Assembly: GCA_020740775.1 (NCBI GenBank) | Contig: JAHEWK010000001.1 | Coordinates: forward strand, 3,410,001-3,474,000 | From: Ilyonectria destructans | Taxonomy: Eukaryota; Ascomycota; Sordariomycetes; Hypocreales; Nectriaceae | Direction of reading: 5' to 3' | Length of the DNA: 64,000 nucleotides | Program-made: the position numbers and the translations under genes | Shown: positions 54,901 through 64,000 of the stretch, one piece after another | How positions within the stretch are numbered: position 1 is the first letter of the stretch | Layout of the letters: every line of letters begins with the position of its first letter | The notes under the pieces: model-generated | Told to the model about the DNA's origin: nothing | What the model saw: the letters and a program-made list of their open reading frames with translations, nothing else | Database searches by the model: none

Positions 54901-55170
54901 CCGCGACTAGCATCTCAGACCGCTGTGAATGCTCTCACTTCTGGTCGCCGCTCTTCGCTCCAGGCATCGAAGCCGCCGACCACGAAAACCGAAGTGCGAC
55001 CAAGCAGGCCCGCTAGTTCCCTGGCCTCGTCCTCACGGAGGAGCAGTCTTCTTCCCCAGCCAAGGGGCGAAGCAGGTCGGGCCAGTCCTCAGGCTATCGC
55101 AGGTGCGAGGCTAGCCATGCAAAAAATGAGTCCTGATAGTAAGGATCTGAAACCCCGATGGCGACATTGA
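51907..55170 (+). CDS. KAR9: Karyogamy / spindle-positioning protein Kar9
   Basis: Kar9 links cytoplasmic microtubule plus ends (via EB1/Bim1) to actin-based transport, orienting the spindle and moving nuclei. Single exon, 1087 aa. Residues 1-160 are Ser/Thr/Pro/Ala-rich and disordered. The conserved Kar9 region begins near 165 and spans to about 800, including LLPEINTPEPLDMDTFKYRLPD, a helical region DQIRSWIYKASEVVDGLDSEDDVEW, and DRWVIVFRGAGRQAQKMHESVERSLHKLKEA near 670. The C-terminal 290 residues are basic and rich in Ser/Pro/Arg, as expected of a microtubule-binding tail. They contain SKLP (near residue 940), which fits the SxIP-like EB1-binding pattern. TAA lies directly before the ATG in the leader. 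Confidence 0.9.
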   Translation: MSTGHPTTTTAVDPVAASDTNPAGDLEDLSIPKTPCASTDTAVDSGAAAVGVDGGLSYGLHQRDQDHDAPAARLLKFADAPSQLSHLPFTPGSTDPTSTHAPEPNSNSSSTTSAATNFMTTPSADSTATPTPTTSAASNPTTATTSIANVSQPSSPGPPSAIRKPSPGLAARLKALGFGTVPKSSPPSSAPQYDHIGRLDEDQLRQLDEKHQAGSLRSVIARRGRPWKGIYLSPKAAAELDLSSPPDTDDDPPTASLLPEINTPEPLDMDTFKYRLPDHTNGNGTKVTLDTRREHIERTTGPPTPEENALPPPPPPKDTPPLGTTPVPTTPPTDYTPSLNSYFTPGHNRPGSIYTLSRVSFANQLAQLTSLQLPDADSLSSQVTAIPTAQIAAKALINAADQIRSWIYKASEVVDGLDSEDDVEWAAAGGREGLAEVENAITRFEELVNAYVGAIEQLQSREDIANVPLADLNQAVAQMESVIREWDKIRLTLHIVRGQVEIAMEWEELWNSVLGDIQGEMDELSRLVFEMEERRHKSLMAAANGDGVDIGDLETIVEETPPQAARLQAGSRFSLPPAFPVSPISPGTPTLSQDDSSLLALFARMQPLRASLDFLPMRLSVFENRAEQSFPTACEELKMRHDSLDYSYKKLEKDAESLRKELGEDRWVIVFRGAGRQAQKMHESVERSLHKLKEAVDSGLHLTNQPAMLKKLESYEAKKTHYGPAIERVLSIIDKGVSDRLTVNGEILRLHTDMQARWDSLKFQMREAESMIEEIQAEKGQQLRDSISSMLSNDRSTLGSGRETPGSSPPSSVIMSSLGLGPHTPTAKPPKLRSSGGSNARPIPSNRRHSSLPAPSSHLGRKPGFSRLSTVASSSSSHNVPPSQLKRPVSIASNRPRWNGSSNTIDVDTGHNFKPLSLTTPSPYAKRSPATQRSTSSITPGSASKLPTLRSPMARASSESPRVSPRADDTPTRTGHSRLSFRERLSSPGPYAQQQLAKPRLASQTAVNALTSGRRSSLQASKPPTTKTEVRPSRPASSLASSSRRSSLLPQPRGEAGRASPQAIAGARLAMQKMSPDSKDLKPRWRH

Positions 55171-56035
55171 CGGGATTTTTCAATGTCCCATTATTCTTGA
55201 GCAGCATCATAGTTGCTTCTACGCTCACTCTAACGCCCCAGGAGAAAGCGGTTCCACTTGTACCCATGTTACACGTTTTCTGACGATTTGACTTGATCAA
55301 CACCTTTTCAGAATGTAGATATCTCGGCTTAAAGCAACAGGAGCTTGGCGCGCCAATTTTGAAGGAAACCCATTTTGCTTACACAGCATGGCGTACCGGG
55401 CGAGGGAGAGTGCTTCGGACGAACGGAGTTTAAGGAACGACTAGGGAGTGTGTGGCCTTGAATCCGACTTATTTCTTTCCGAGGATCTTTTCACATATTT
55501 GTGGGGATCCCTCTATGTCTTATTTTCCATGTTCTGTCCAATGGTGGACGGATTATGCGTCGTAATTAGGGAAGATAGGACGGGACAATTTGAGCTATAG
55601 CTGCAGGGTTCGTTGCAGTTGAATTAGCAGCGTTATACCCACAATACTGCTGTGTTTGAGTACCAGGTAGAGAAATATCATGTCAACAGTCCAGATCAGG
55701 ATGGCACAATGCACAACATAATCACACCTCGTGCTTTGAACGTTTTCTTTTGTCTGTACATGGTGAAGGGGAAATCTCTTCGGTGTAGTTATATCGGATG
55801 CTTCGCTCGTATGACATGTGCCCCCTTAAGTAAAGAACCACTCCCAATCGCCACCCATGCAGAAACGAAACCAGACCAGGTCGAACTCCCTAAAGAACAT
55901 GCTCCCCGCTAGGGAGTATTTAGTTTCGGTCATGTCATGAAAACGCCATCCTCATTGATGTCATCCATTTTCCCACCCTTCTATGAATATCGTTGTTTCA
56001 CTCGCGATGCCCAGCTAGGGCCAATGCTGCTGCTC
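55171..56035. other. Tail-to-tail intergenic region KAR9 / RecQ gene
   Basis: This 865-bp AT-rich interval holds both 3' UTRs. No gene was seen. Confidence 0.55.
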
Positions 56036-59000
56036 TCACAGGGGCATCAGTCCGATGCCACCGCCAGCCTTTCGGGCAATCTTCCTTGCCCCGACGCTGG
56101 CTGCCCTCGATGTCGTGGAGGAGCTGCTCGCCTTGCGGCTACCACCAGCGCTCCTGCGCTTAGACACTCCACCAGATGCCCTCTTGGGCCACTTCTTTCC
56201 CGAGGCCTTTCTGCCGCCGCCTCGGCCGCCGTACGAGGATTTGGGCTTGCTCTGGCTCGGCTGGCTGTTCAGGCCCTGAAGTTTATCGTGCCATGCCTGC
56301 ACATTTGGCTGGGATCCAGAGTTGTTGCTGTTGAAGTAGTGTGAATCTTCCCCTTCATCCTCGTCGTCCAAGTCATCGTCCATTTCAACCTCTGAGCTTA
56401 TCAGGTCCACGACCTCTTGGCCTTGGTCGCCGGTGGGATTGCCACTCATGATCTCTTGGTACATGTCGTAGTGCCTTCGCAGAATGAGGAGGATCTTGGG
56501 CCCGTGTTCCTTGACTTTGTCGGGCTCGATGCCAGGGATACGCTTCATCTTGTCCAGGGAAATCGTCCAATGGATTGCCATTTCCTGGAAGTCCCGGTCC
56601 GTGAAGAGGGGTTTTCTCAGCTCTTTTCTGTTGCGGATATGCTCCTCCAGTTTCTTTGCCTCCTGGACGAAACCGTGGATAATATCCTGATGAATGTCGG
56701 GCAAGTCCTGGAGCCGAGTATCGGTTGAAATAGGAGGCCCCAGCCTCTTCGACGGAGGCTTCGCTGGTCGGTGCTTGGGCAATTCGTCAAAAGCCTCCTC
56801 GTCATCGTCATCCATCGGGTCGTCAGGCATGGCGAACCTATCATTCACATACCCATTCGCCATCATAGCAAGTTCCTCGTCATCGCTATCAACCACTTGC
56901 GACTTCTTTTTCCGTCTACCAACAGGAGAAGAAACCCACGTTGATGGGACGGCCGGGAGATCCTGACCCTTTGACTTCTTGCTGGCCTTCTTTGGTTTGG
57001 CCTTGGTCGATTTGCAAGCCTTGTCTTCTGACACTTGAATGGTGAGCATTAGCTTACTCTGTCGCAAGAGAAACTGTCTGGCCGTCGGCCCAAGCTGCAG
57101 GTACTGGATCGCCACCCCGTAATTGCCAACGACATTCTCTTCGTCAAAGGCCTTCTCCGCCGATAGCTTGTCGATCACTCTTACGAGCTCGTGTTTCTTC
57201 AACCCTTTCGCCGATCCATAGAATTCATCCGACAGATGTTGCTCTTGGGGGGGGTACTTTTTGCCCAACAAGATTTCGGCGCACTGCGTCGGCGTCAACC
57301 GCCTCTGTCGTTGAACTACTTTGATAGCAGCGATAGCGTATTCCGAGAAGTCTTGTTGCTCAAATGTCAATCCCGCTTTGCAGTTGTCGCACGATTTCTG
57401 GCATTGATCAGACGTGAAGTCCTCGCCAAAGTATCGGAGGACCTCCGTTCGTCTGCAGTCAGACTTGTTATCGCAAAACGCAGTAACCCGATTCAGCATC
57501 ACCATCTGTCGCTCCTTTTGCTCGGCATTTCCATCACCATCTGCAATCAATTTCTTCAGGACCCTTATGTCCCCTTTGCCATAGAAAAGAATGCAGTCAG
57601 ACGGCTTGCCATCTCTGCCTGCACGACCCGTCTCCTGATAGTACCCTTCTAAGCTCTTAGGAAGACCGTGATGCACGACAAATCTCACATCTGGCTTGTC
57701 AATTCCCATGCCAAAGGCAATGGTGGCAACCACCACTTTGACGTCCCCCTTTTGCCACGAAGTCTGTACCTCGACCTTCTCCTGGGGGTCGATACCTGCA
57801 TGATAGTGCCGCGCCGTGATGCCATGGTTTGTAAGCTTCTGCGCAACGTCCTCGGCCTGCTTTCTCGAAATGGTGTAGACAATCCCACTCAAGTTGGAAT
57901 ATTTAGATCTGATGAGAGACGCAATGCTCTCCGTTGCGTTGGTGTTGGATGTCTTTGGGAGAACCTCGTAGTACAAGTTCGGTCGGTTGAAACTCTGTGA
58001 GAAGGTTTTGCAGTTAGGCATGCCTAGGTTATGCCTGATGTCGACAATCACATTCTGCGTCGCAGTAGCTGTGAGAGCCATCACCGGCACTTCAGGATAC
58101 CTCAGCCGGACCTGACCCAAAGTTTTGTAATCAGGTCGGAAATCATGGCCCCATTGACTGACACAGTGTGCTTCGTCAATGACAAGTCTGGCGAGCTTGC
58201 CTTTGCGATACAATGTCATCATCCCATTATTGAACGCATTGTTTTTGCTCACCATCTCTGGGGTGACATATAGCAGTTCAACGAAGTGCTCCGGGCTTCG
58301 CTCATTAAAGGCACTCATCACCTGCCTCTTGTATTCGGCCGAACACTCTCCATTGAATGCAACAGCCTGGATTCCCAAGGCTTTCATATGGTCAACTTGA
58401 TCCTGCATCAGACTGATCAAGGGAGATACAACAATGGTAACACCTCGAGTCTTGCCAGTCTTGATCACGGCAGGAAGTTGGTAGCAAAGGGACTTGCCAC
58501 CACCCGTTGGCATGAGGATGAACGCATCTTCACCTCCCAGTGTGGCGTTTATGGCTTCGAGCTGATTGTGCCGGAATCCTCTCATTCTAAAGCGATCCTT
58601 CAGCATCCTCTGAACTTCAGGAGACCACGAATGCCGCATGAGTTCAGGCGGTATTCTTGCTTCTGCCACCGCAGGGGTAGCTTGCCTCTTTGAGGTGCTT
58701 CGTGATCTCGTTGTGGCGGCAGCGTTTCCTGATGTCTCGGTGAAGACCCTTCTAGAGCCCTGAGAAGAAACTCCAAGTGACTGGCGAGTCTCATAGTCTT
58801 GTGCAAATGCAATCATATCTTCGTCGTCACTGAAGTCGCTAAACTCATCGCGAGTACGGTGTTGGCGGGTGGTTTGAGGGGTTCTTCGAGTAGTGGCGGG
58901 CACCAACTTTGTCGCAGGCCGTGATGCGGGTTGAAGCTCATAATCATCTGTATCGGAAAACCCTTCATCCGGCACATCAAACTCAACATGTACAGGGGCT

Positions 59001-61129
59001 TTCTTTGTTGGCTGTGGTCGACTGTTGGCTTTTGAGGGCCTCTGAGAGTCCCTTGGGAAAGGGAGGAACGACATGTCGTCTTCGTCTTGGGAGATCAAGC
59101 TCATTCTTGGAGGTAGTTCGGTTGTGAGGATGGCTTCATTCCGGGATTTTCGTTGAGATGTTTCGGGGAGTTGTGTTTGATGGACCACTTGTGACCCTGT
59201 ATCGATCACAGGCATGGGTTCTCTTGATGGCGCCGACATGTTGACGTTACTTTGAAATGCTGGTTGAGTGCCCATCACGACGACCTGGCCAGGAGTCGAG
59301 CAAGAACTGGGTTGAGAGCTCTGCAAAAGAGCATCTTCGTCTAGACCAGCATCATCGAAAGCTTTAAGGAGAGACTGCTCCACCTCTTGAATTTCGTCAG
59401 TCAACTCATCCAGCCGAGTTTCATCCTCATCCGTATCAAGTCCCTCAGAGTACGCTTGGGCTACTTGTTTCACAAGGTTTTCGCGGTTTTTGCAGAGCAA
59501 CATATAAGAGTCTGTTGGTCCAGAAAGGTCCTTGATCGCTTTCTGTTGTCGCAGCAGCCGCTCCTTTTCCGACTTGATATGGCTTCGCTTGTCCTTCGGC
59601 CAACGTTCGTTGATCGCTCTCGAGAAGTTTCTATCATTCTGCTGGATCAACTTGTCGACGACATCGCCCCTCTTGGTCAGGAGACCCGGATCGGCACACA
59701 AACGGATGAGAATTCTTGGTGTTTGACTTGATGGTGCCGCAGCTTGTTGTAGCATGTATTCACCGAAATCTTGGTCGTCGGAACTTGCTGTCTTCGGTTC
59801 GATTGGTCGTGTCGGGGATTTTGGTCTATCGGAGTTCAAGGCATTTACAATTTGCAACGCTGGTGAGGTTTTCCTCTTCGTGACTGTCCCATTTTGGATA
59901 GCATTCGTGGTGGTTGCTCCCAAAACAACCAGTGAACTGTTGTGAGAGGGTGGCGTCAAGAACTCTTCGTCAGAGTCGGGAATTACTAGATCATCCTGGC
60001 TTGTTGATTGTCGATGTATCGAGGATCGGTCCGGGCGATGTACTGCTTCAGGGCCTGGTGACTCTGTGGGAGAATTTCTTGCTTTCTTGCGACTTGCAGA
60101 AGAGGAGGGACCGGCATCTTCTCCATTGGGCGTCCTTCCACGGACAGGTTGGGTTTTCCGAATCAAAGCCTCTGTTAATGGAGAAGGTAGGTCATTTTCT
60201 TCTTCCACAGGGCCAAGTCTCCTGCTGGGGGACGTAGGTTCGACAGGAAGTTCACGTATCCTACGTGCCCTAGCACTGCTGGTGCCATCTTTCCGACGTG
60301 ATATTGACCGGCTTGGGCTGGAGATTGGTGGGTCGGTTCCGAGGAGTTCATAGACATCGGGGAAATCATCCATATCTGCAAATTCCTCCTTGCTAATGTC
60401 ATTATTCTTCCTCTTCTTTCCACCCGACACAGGTAGCTCGGGCCGAGACGCGGGATTATCGTGCGATAGTTTTATGTCGTCTCCGAACTGCAGTGAATCA
60501 GATGATGGAAATGTGTCGGTGGTCAAGTCCATGCATTCTAGGTCGTTGGAGTCGAGGTCTGGGAAATCGAGGCTGCTTGCACGGTGGCCTCGAGAGGTTG
60601 CGATCTGTTTCTTCGGAGTGGGTTCATGTTTTCGGCTCGGTAGAGGACTTCGGATACCTGTAGATGATCAGACCGAGCTCAGTGGGCAGGTGGGCAGGGT
60701 CTCATGCTTACCGGTGTCACGCTTTACCTGGGTGTCAGGTTGGAGCGAGCGATGCTTGGTGGATGCGGGGGTGAGAAGCTGTTGCTGCGGCTTGGAAACG
60801 AGGCTGGGTTTCTTCGATTTGACACTCGACGTGAGGCGTGCCATGGTGTCTTCCACTAGTATCACCTGGTCCGTATCCCGCAAGGCCGTGCTTGTCCGGC
60901 CCAAGCCATTTGATCTATTCGGCGCGGGATGGGTAGGGAATGGCCCGTCTTCGAGGTCGATTCTCGTCTCGGATTCGACTTCTTGTGCGTCTGGGTCGTA
61001 GGATTGCGACTGGGAGGGACCAGACTGGGAACCGTCGCTGGCGCTGGGAAACGTGAGGGTCGAAGGCTTCGGGAGAGCGAGGTTGTTCAACAGCCAGGGC
61101 AGATGGTCTGCGAGATTGTTGCGAGTCAT
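56036..61129 (-). CDS. RecQ family DNA helicase (Sgs1/BLM/QDE-3 type)
   Basis: These helicases dissolve recombination intermediates with Top3-Rmi1; the Neurospora orthologue QDE-3 is also needed for quelling. Exon 1 is 61129-60712 and exon 2 60657-56036, with a 54-nt intron; 1679 aa. The first about 800 residues are disordered and acidic (IDLEDGPFP, IPDSDEEF). The helicase core then has motif 0 LEAINATLGG, Walker A PTGGGKSLCYQLPA, DEAHCVSQWGHDFRPDY, LTATAT, and motif VI HHGLPKSLEGYYQETGRAGRDG. The zinc-binding Cys cluster (CRRTEVLRYFGEDFTSDQCQKSCDNC) follows, then a winged-helix RQC and an HRDC domain near residues 1500-1590. The C-terminal tail is basic (Gly/Arg/Lys). The first exon starts MTRNNLADHLPWLLNNL, a conserved-looking N-terminus that would interact with partner proteins. 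Confidence 0.95.
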
Positions 61130-62100
61130 GAAGCCGACAGTGTGTTGCCGGTACGTCTTTCAGCTACTATCGTTTCAAACATCTGAATTGTCGTTCACGT
61201 TTGAACGTGGGGAGCTAGAGCATTAAGCCTGCCTGGATGTTATCGTGATTCAGTTGGGGGGCACTAGCCAACCCGCGTCGCGCGTGTGTTAGTCAGCGGA
61301 TGCGTGGCCACGTGACTCTGTCGACCCGTAAAGTGGCTTCGCGACGGGGGTGACTACCCTGCACACTTGTCGGAATCGATATCCGATTATGATTAACTAT
61401 CTGAATGGGCAGCTCCTTATTTCCATGGGTAATGATATTTGGGGTTAGGAGTTGTTTATTTGCGTCTAGCTTCGTCGACAACGGGCTCCGCAGAAACTGC
61501 TTGAAATAATGAAGATGTTTGCATGAACTTTCAGTACTCCTCAACTAACTTACCTATGTACCAGAGGCATGGGGAAAATTAAGCGCAAGTAAAATCACGC
61601 AACCTCAGAGCACAGTTGCCCTGCCAGTATACAGTTCAACCATGCGAAATTTCACATACCGGTATTCGGTCACCACGTCGACTAAATTGGCCTTCGGAAT
61701 ACAGCAGATAAGTTACTCAGCTGTCTCCCGAGTTGTAGCCCGGCGAACAACCGGCCCCACTCCCGTTGACCAGTCGCACTCGCCTCTAATTGGCCAAACA
61801 CAGTGAATCAGTTACCTTTTTCGGAAGCCACACTTTGCTATGATAGATAAAGAATCGATGTAGACTACGACGAGAGATGCAGAGTATCCGAAAAGAACAA
61901 ATGTAAACAATAACGCATCCAACGAGCAACTACAGCTTTCCATAGAGTATCCGGTAAATATGGTAATACAGAAGCGAGAAGGTGATGACCCATGTGTCGT
62001 AGCAGGGAGGGGCAGGCTAAGAATGCGCTAACGTCAATTAATGTGTCTACAGGAATATAGGTTTCATTTGCAAGCGCTTTCTTCAACATCTAATGCAACT
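61130..62100. other. Intergenic region upstream of the RecQ gene
   Basis: This 971-bp interval holds the RecQ promoter on its left and the tRNA-Ser upstream flank on its right. A CTTACCTATGTACC string lies near 61,549. No coding gene was seen. Confidence 0.5.
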
Positions 62101-62189
62101 GGCAGAGTGCCTGAGTGGTTAAAGGGATGCACTCGAATCCTCGCAATGCATTGGCTTCGGCCGCGCAAGTTCGAATCTTGTCTCTGTCG
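62101..62189 (+). tRNA. tRNA-Ser (CGA) with a very short (about 8-nt) intron
   Basis: Acceptor stem GGCAGAG/CTCTGTC with one G-U pair and discriminator G. The D arm CCTGAGTGGTTAAAGG and the long variable arm GGCTTCGGCC are of class II type. The T arm is GCAAG-TTCGAAT-CTTGT. The anticodon stem ATGCA/TGCAT encloses 15 nt: loop CTCGAA...A carrying anticodon CGA plus about 8 intron bases. A T6 run follows at about 62,198. Confidence 0.9.
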
Positions 62190-62196
62190 CGGATAT

Positions 62197-62203
62197 AATT
62201 TTT
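62197..62203 (+). terminator. Pol III terminator of tRNA-Ser
   Basis: A T6 run (ATAATTTTTTGCC) 8-14 bp after the tRNA 3' end. Confidence 0.75.
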
Positions 62204-62534
62204 TGCCAACGTCAGTCAATTGACACATTATTTGGCTTTACTTTTTGTTTTTGGCTTCATTCTTTCTCATCTGTTCTATCGCATCCATCTTGCCCCCTGT
62301 CGTCGTTCATCGGCATTACCAGTGACTTACTTCACTGCATCCGGCAGCCACCACAGCCTAGTGACTCTAGAACTCTCCGTGTCTCTTTTCCAGGGCTGAA
62401 AGGGTCAGCTCTCATAGAGCAAGCCCCGCAAGTGGAAATGCATTCCAGCCACGGGTTCAGTCTCCCACTACCCGGGACCAAGACGGACAAACTACGCGCA
62501 CGTCGATTGACTCAGAACGTTTGCAGGCGGATAC

Positions 62535-63107
62535 GATGCTGAGTCAAGCTCGATATTCTATTCGAGCTGCTTTCCATTGTCCCCAACTCTATTAGTACCC
62601 AGCTGTTTAGCGGCTCCGGATTTAGCTCCTCGGACACGCTCACCCATGCCACCGCCGACCCGCTTCTGGCAGCTGTCGTCAAGATAAGAGCGCCAGTTCC
62701 AATACACATTGGATATTAGGCTTATAAACGCATAGCTCGCCGACTCTACGACTCTGTTGATGAACGCAATCAGTTCGAAGGGCAACCTGTTTTCCACTTC
62801 GCCCTGGTCGCCGGCCCTATCAATGGATTTATCGCGAGCACCAAGAACGCCTTCGACGTGAGCAGTAGAAGTCAAACCGTTGGGCTTCCCATCTAATCAA
62901 ATACGATAGAATCTCTTGAATGCAATTATCATGGCATTGTCTACCAGTTCGGCTGCTCAGGACGGTACGCTCGATGAGGCTATTGCTTCCATCGCCACCA
63001 TGGACACGCTTTCCAGAATGCCCTTGATGCCACGAACGTCCTTTCTATGTAAATGGGAAATATCTTGCATGATCAAATCTCATCTCTCCTTTGTTATGGA
63101 TAGTTGA
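62535..63107 (+). pseudogene. Possible decayed gene (plus strand), unrecognised
   Basis: The plus strand from about 62,540 reads in one frame ...LDILFELLSIVPNSISTQLF...TADPLLAAVVK, then TAG near 62,717, then in the same frame YKRIARRLYDSVDERNQFEG...LVAGPINGFIASTKNAFD to about 62,857. C/G/T-ending codons predominate, as in the real genes. A good 52-nt intron (GTGAGC, TCTAATC branch, GATAG) ends at 62909, and the frame continues NLLNAIIMALSTS... to a stop at 63107. No ATG start is apparent upstream, where a TGA lies in frame. The internal TAG, with no convincing donor before it, suggests a broken gene; CAG to TAG would be a RIP-compatible change. The minus strand also has a 105-codon frame here (62558-62875), so the strand is not certain. 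Confidence 0.35.
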
Positions 63108-63578
63108 CATATATTTGGACACCCCAATGTAGAACCACAGGGTTCAATAATTGGTAGCTAGATCCCATAGTGAACCTCTCCAGGCCTCGATTTTTAATCG
63201 AGTTGCCTGTGCCGGTATCGTTGATAAATAATCCCAAACTCATAAGGTACAATCATTTGGTGTTCTTTTTATAGTCGTGAGACCACTGTCATGATCTCAT
63301 AGGCGATTGGGCTATGCGATTTAAGAAATGGAGTGACCAAAGAACGTACGCTTAATCGCAAATACTCCATCTGAGTTTGGATAATCTGAAAAGATGTTAT
63401 CGTGATGAAGATGCCCGCCGAGAGAGGACTTGGGGAAGGTGAGGCTGGGCCTAAAGAACGTGTATGTAATTGGCACTTGTAGGCGTTGGATAATTGCGAT
63501 TTAACACACGCCGCCTCCCCCGCTAGGCTCCTTGAAACAGAGAAGGAAAATGTTGCTAAGAGCTGGGGACAGGAAGTT
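63108..63578. other. Non-coding interval
   Basis: This 471-bp interval shows no supportable gene or notable repeat. Confidence 0.45.
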
Positions 63579-63962
63579 CTAGCATGGTTTAATTATTAGA
63601 GGTTCTTGGCACGAGCTGTTGTTGGATAAGCATGGTTGCGGCTGATCAGCTGACCCGCCCAACACTGTCATTGCGGAGTTAATACTCGCAGCTGAACTTG
63701 CGGTTTCAAGACGACGAAGAGATTGCGGATGAGAGGTCTGGGGATCTTCAATGAGTTCCCGGAACTGTCGGGAATCTTCTCCTCCAACAGCGAACTGATG
63801 CTGCGCAGTATCTGTGAGGTGAGATGGAGGGGGGGTTTCTGCCTGGTGGTGTAACATGGTGGATGGTCTCCGAAGGGAATCAGCCGATGAATCACGATGA
63901 ATCACGATGAAGGCATGAAGTCCCATGTATTGACATGTCAAGATCAACTTTCTTGAATTCAC
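63579..63962 (-). CDS. Uncertain coding fragment near the right edge
   Basis: A minus-strand open frame of 127 codons with no ATG at its 5' end (it opens at a GTG) and a TGA just upstream, near 63,971. The second half reads as a plausible disordered C-terminus (HHQAETPPPSHLTD, LRRLETASSAASINS). It may be the last exon of a gene continuing beyond the window, or chance. No domain recognised. An 11-bp direct repeat, ATGAATCACG(A), lies within it near 63,888-63,908. Confidence 0.3.
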   Translation of the reverse strand: MNSRKLILTCQYMGLHAFIVIHRDSSADSLRRPSTMLHHQAETPPPSHLTDTAQHQFAVGGEDSRQFRELIEDPQTSHPQSLRRLETASSAASINSAMTVLGGSADQPQPCLSNNSSCQEPLIIKPC

Positions 63963-64000
63963 GATACATCACTTGTGTCATGTGGATGAGCGTGATGAAG

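Noticed and set aside
1..64000. CRISPR array, prophage, bacterial operon or secondary-metabolite gene cluster
   Set aside because: No regularly spaced repeats, no phage or synthase/transporter genes; intron-rich housekeeping genes show a fungal nuclear region.

Overview
This is nuclear DNA of a filamentous ascomycete (Pezizomycotina, probably Sordariomycetes). The evidence is many short GT-AG introns of about 48-140 nt with CTAAC-type branch sites, C/G-biased third codon positions, protein sequences resembling those of Neurospora and Fusarium relatives, a RecQ helicase of the Sgs1/QDE-3 type, and intron-bearing tRNA genes. No species can be named from sequence alone, and no virus, prophage or intact transposon was seen.

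Layout. 1-7.3 kb: a UTP20-like nucleolar HEAT protein (runs off the left edge) divergent from a CwfJ/Drn1-like splicing protein. 8.9-10.7 kb: CDC25 phosphatase on the minus strand. 10.7-20.3 kb: a 9.6-kb interval with no convincing gene. 20.4-24.7 kb: a Pol5/MYBBP1A-like nucleolar protein, tail to tail with proteasome alpha-7 (Pre10-like). 27.5-32.2 kb: an unrecognised Gln/Ala-rich protein, RanGAP (Rna1), then divergent cytochrome c1. 33.4-38.4 kb: an unrecognised Cys-rich protein, proteasome ATPase Rpt1 and, head to head with it, chaperonin CCT-delta. 38.8-42.2 kb: a small coiled-coil protein, copper chaperone Cox17 and an HSL-type esterase. 42.3-44.5 kb: a frame-disrupted remnant and a long Hsp20 protein. 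45-55.2 kb: tRNA-Tyr, a 533-aa ascomycete protein of unknown function, a 4.6-kb non-coding interval and Kar9. 56-61.1 kb: the RecQ helicase. 62-64 kb: tRNA-Ser and two doubtful or decayed coding fragments.

Most recognised genes are single-copy housekeeping functions: ribosome assembly (Utp20, Pol5), splicing, cell cycle (Cdc25), nuclear transport (Rna1), spindle positioning (Kar9), proteasome (Pre10, Rpt1), protein folding (CCT4, Hsp20), respiration (Cyt1, Cox17) and DNA repair (RecQ). They do not form one pathway or an operon. Several pairs are divergent over 335-456 bp and may share promoters (UTP20/CwfJ, RNA1/CYT1, RPT1/CCT4). I found no clearly new multi-gene system. The items most worth a second look are the gene-poor interval, the coding-like extension without an ATG upstream of the Cys-rich gene, the two proteasome genes whose first coding exon is only the start codon, the two decayed loci, and a recurrent palindromic intergenic motif. 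Splice sites were placed by eye and by reading-frame continuity, so single boundaries may be off by a few bases.
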